Shown here piece after piece: positions 63,447-64,000 of a DNA stretch of 64,000 nucleotides. Each line of letters starts with the position of its first letter. The stretch's first letter is position 1. The translations under genes were made by a program, and so were the position numbers. The stretch comes from Flavobacterium azizsancarii (GTDB lineage: Bacteria > Bacteroidota > Bacteroidia > Flavobacteriales > Flavobacteriaceae), in contig NZ_JAMZNK010000032.1 of NCBI RefSeq assembly GCF_027980145.1, positions 1 through 64,000 on the forward strand, written 5' to 3'. The notes below the pieces were generated by a model, which was not told the DNA's origin, did no database searches, and worked only from the letters and a program-made list of their open reading frames with translations.

Positions 63447-64000
63447 ATGAATTATTTAAAATATATCACAATAGCTTTCCTGATTTTTACATTGCAAAGC
63501 TGCAGTGATTTTCTGGAGCAGGAACCCGGAACACAAACTTCTATAGACGAACTTCTACAAAATAAGGAAGGTGTCTTAATAGCTTTAAAAGGTCTTTATC
63601 GCAATGTAGAAGGTACGGTAAGAGAAGAACGTTTTTCTGTTTATTCTGATTTACAAGGCGGAAATATCAAATTTACACCCACTTCTTCAGGAAACAGTTT
63701 AGGACAGATTACACCGGGAGTTAATCTTAGGGAAGCATATTCTTTTGAAGATATGGCCGAGACAAGCAATTTTGCATCATTTTACAGTGGTAATTACAGC
63801 ATTATTAATCAGGCTAACTTGATTTTAGAATATACGCCAAAGCTTAAAGATGCTACTGAAACCGAAAAAAAGCAGATACAAGCAGAAGCCTTAACCATTA
63901 GAGCTTATGCCCATTTTGTTTTATCACAGATTTATTGCCAGGATTATGAATACACGCCTGATGCTTCGCATTTAGGAATTGTCTATAATACTGAATCGAT
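63447..64000 (+). CDS. SusD/RagB lipoprotein, cut by the window edge
   Basis: The first 184 codons of a SusD protein, open to the right edge. The lipoprotein signal MNYLKYITIAFLIFTLQSC has the acylated cysteine at 19, followed by SDFLEQEPGTQTSIDELL. QAEALTIRAYAHFVLSQIYC near residues 148-167 is the standard SusD helical segment. It starts 5 bases after the SusC stop and is the surface binding partner of that transporter. Confidence 0.9.
   Translation, partial: MNYLKYITIAFLIFTLQSCSDFLEQEPGTQTSIDELLQNKEGVLIALKGLYRNVEGTVREERFSVYSDLQGGNIKFTPTSSGNSLGQITPGVNLREAYSFEDMAETSNFASFYSGNYSIINQANLILEYTPKLKDATETEKKQIQAEALTIRAYAHFVLSQIYCQDYEYTPDASHLGIVYNTES

Overview
The window looks like a chromosomal segment of a Flavobacterium-type bacterium (Bacteroidota). 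The support is low GC, SusC/SusD pairs, an ECF sigma/FecR/STN-receptor cascade, GH97/GH92/GH95 enzymes, promoters of the TTG-N17-20-TAnnTTTG type with few Shine-Dalgarno sequences, and many hairpin-forming intergenic repeats. Genus is an inference; no rRNA or tRNA gene was seen. There are 39 protein genes, the last cut by the right edge. No phage, IS element or CRISPR array was found.

Region 1 (1-12.4 kb), housekeeping and stress genes: a TSUP (TauE/SafE) permease with a DUF1634 partner, a MocR regulator, a small GNAT-like protein, a membrane-anchored metallo-beta-lactamase-fold hydrolase, a luciferase-like monooxygenase, a TonB siderophore receptor divergent from a FadI-like thiolase, and an azoreductase divergent from an HxlR regulator. 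A perfect 38-bp palindrome lies between the last two.

Region 2 (12.7-18.3 kb): an sdhA-sdhB pair with no cytochrome b gene, an S41 protease behind a MarR regulator whose promoter is covered by two palindromes, and a divergent dapB-like gene.

Region 3 (18.8-25.3 kb): a one-direction cassette of a small Cys/His-rich membrane protein, an ABC ATPase, a TonB receptor and two DUF3526 ABC permeases. It starts from a promoter with a nested inverted repeat and is the best candidate here for an undescribed envelope system, probably metal-related.

Region 4 (25.4-34.6 kb), a sugar-use locus: GH97 and aldose 1-epimerase on the minus strand, and an AraC regulator, a sugar/H+ symporter and a 1103-residue DUF5107-TPR protein on the plus strand.

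Region 5 (35.4-57.8 kb), a polysaccharide utilization locus, all on the minus strand. In transcription order: GH-D clan alpha-galactosidase-like enzyme, sialate O-acetylesterase family protein, GH36, GntR regulator, SSS symporter; then SusC, SusD, GH2 with a discoidin domain, GH95, GH92. The two transcription units share a 21-bp operator-like sequence at the same distance from the -7 box. Three alpha-galactosidase-type enzymes (with GH97), an epimerase and two sugar symporters point to an alpha-galactosylated, probably fucosylated and acetylated glycan. No endo-acting depolymerase is recognisable.

Region 6 (58.3-64 kb): a second carbohydrate uptake locus with ECF sigma factor, FecR anti-sigma factor, SusC with an N-terminal STN signalling domain, and the start of its SusD.
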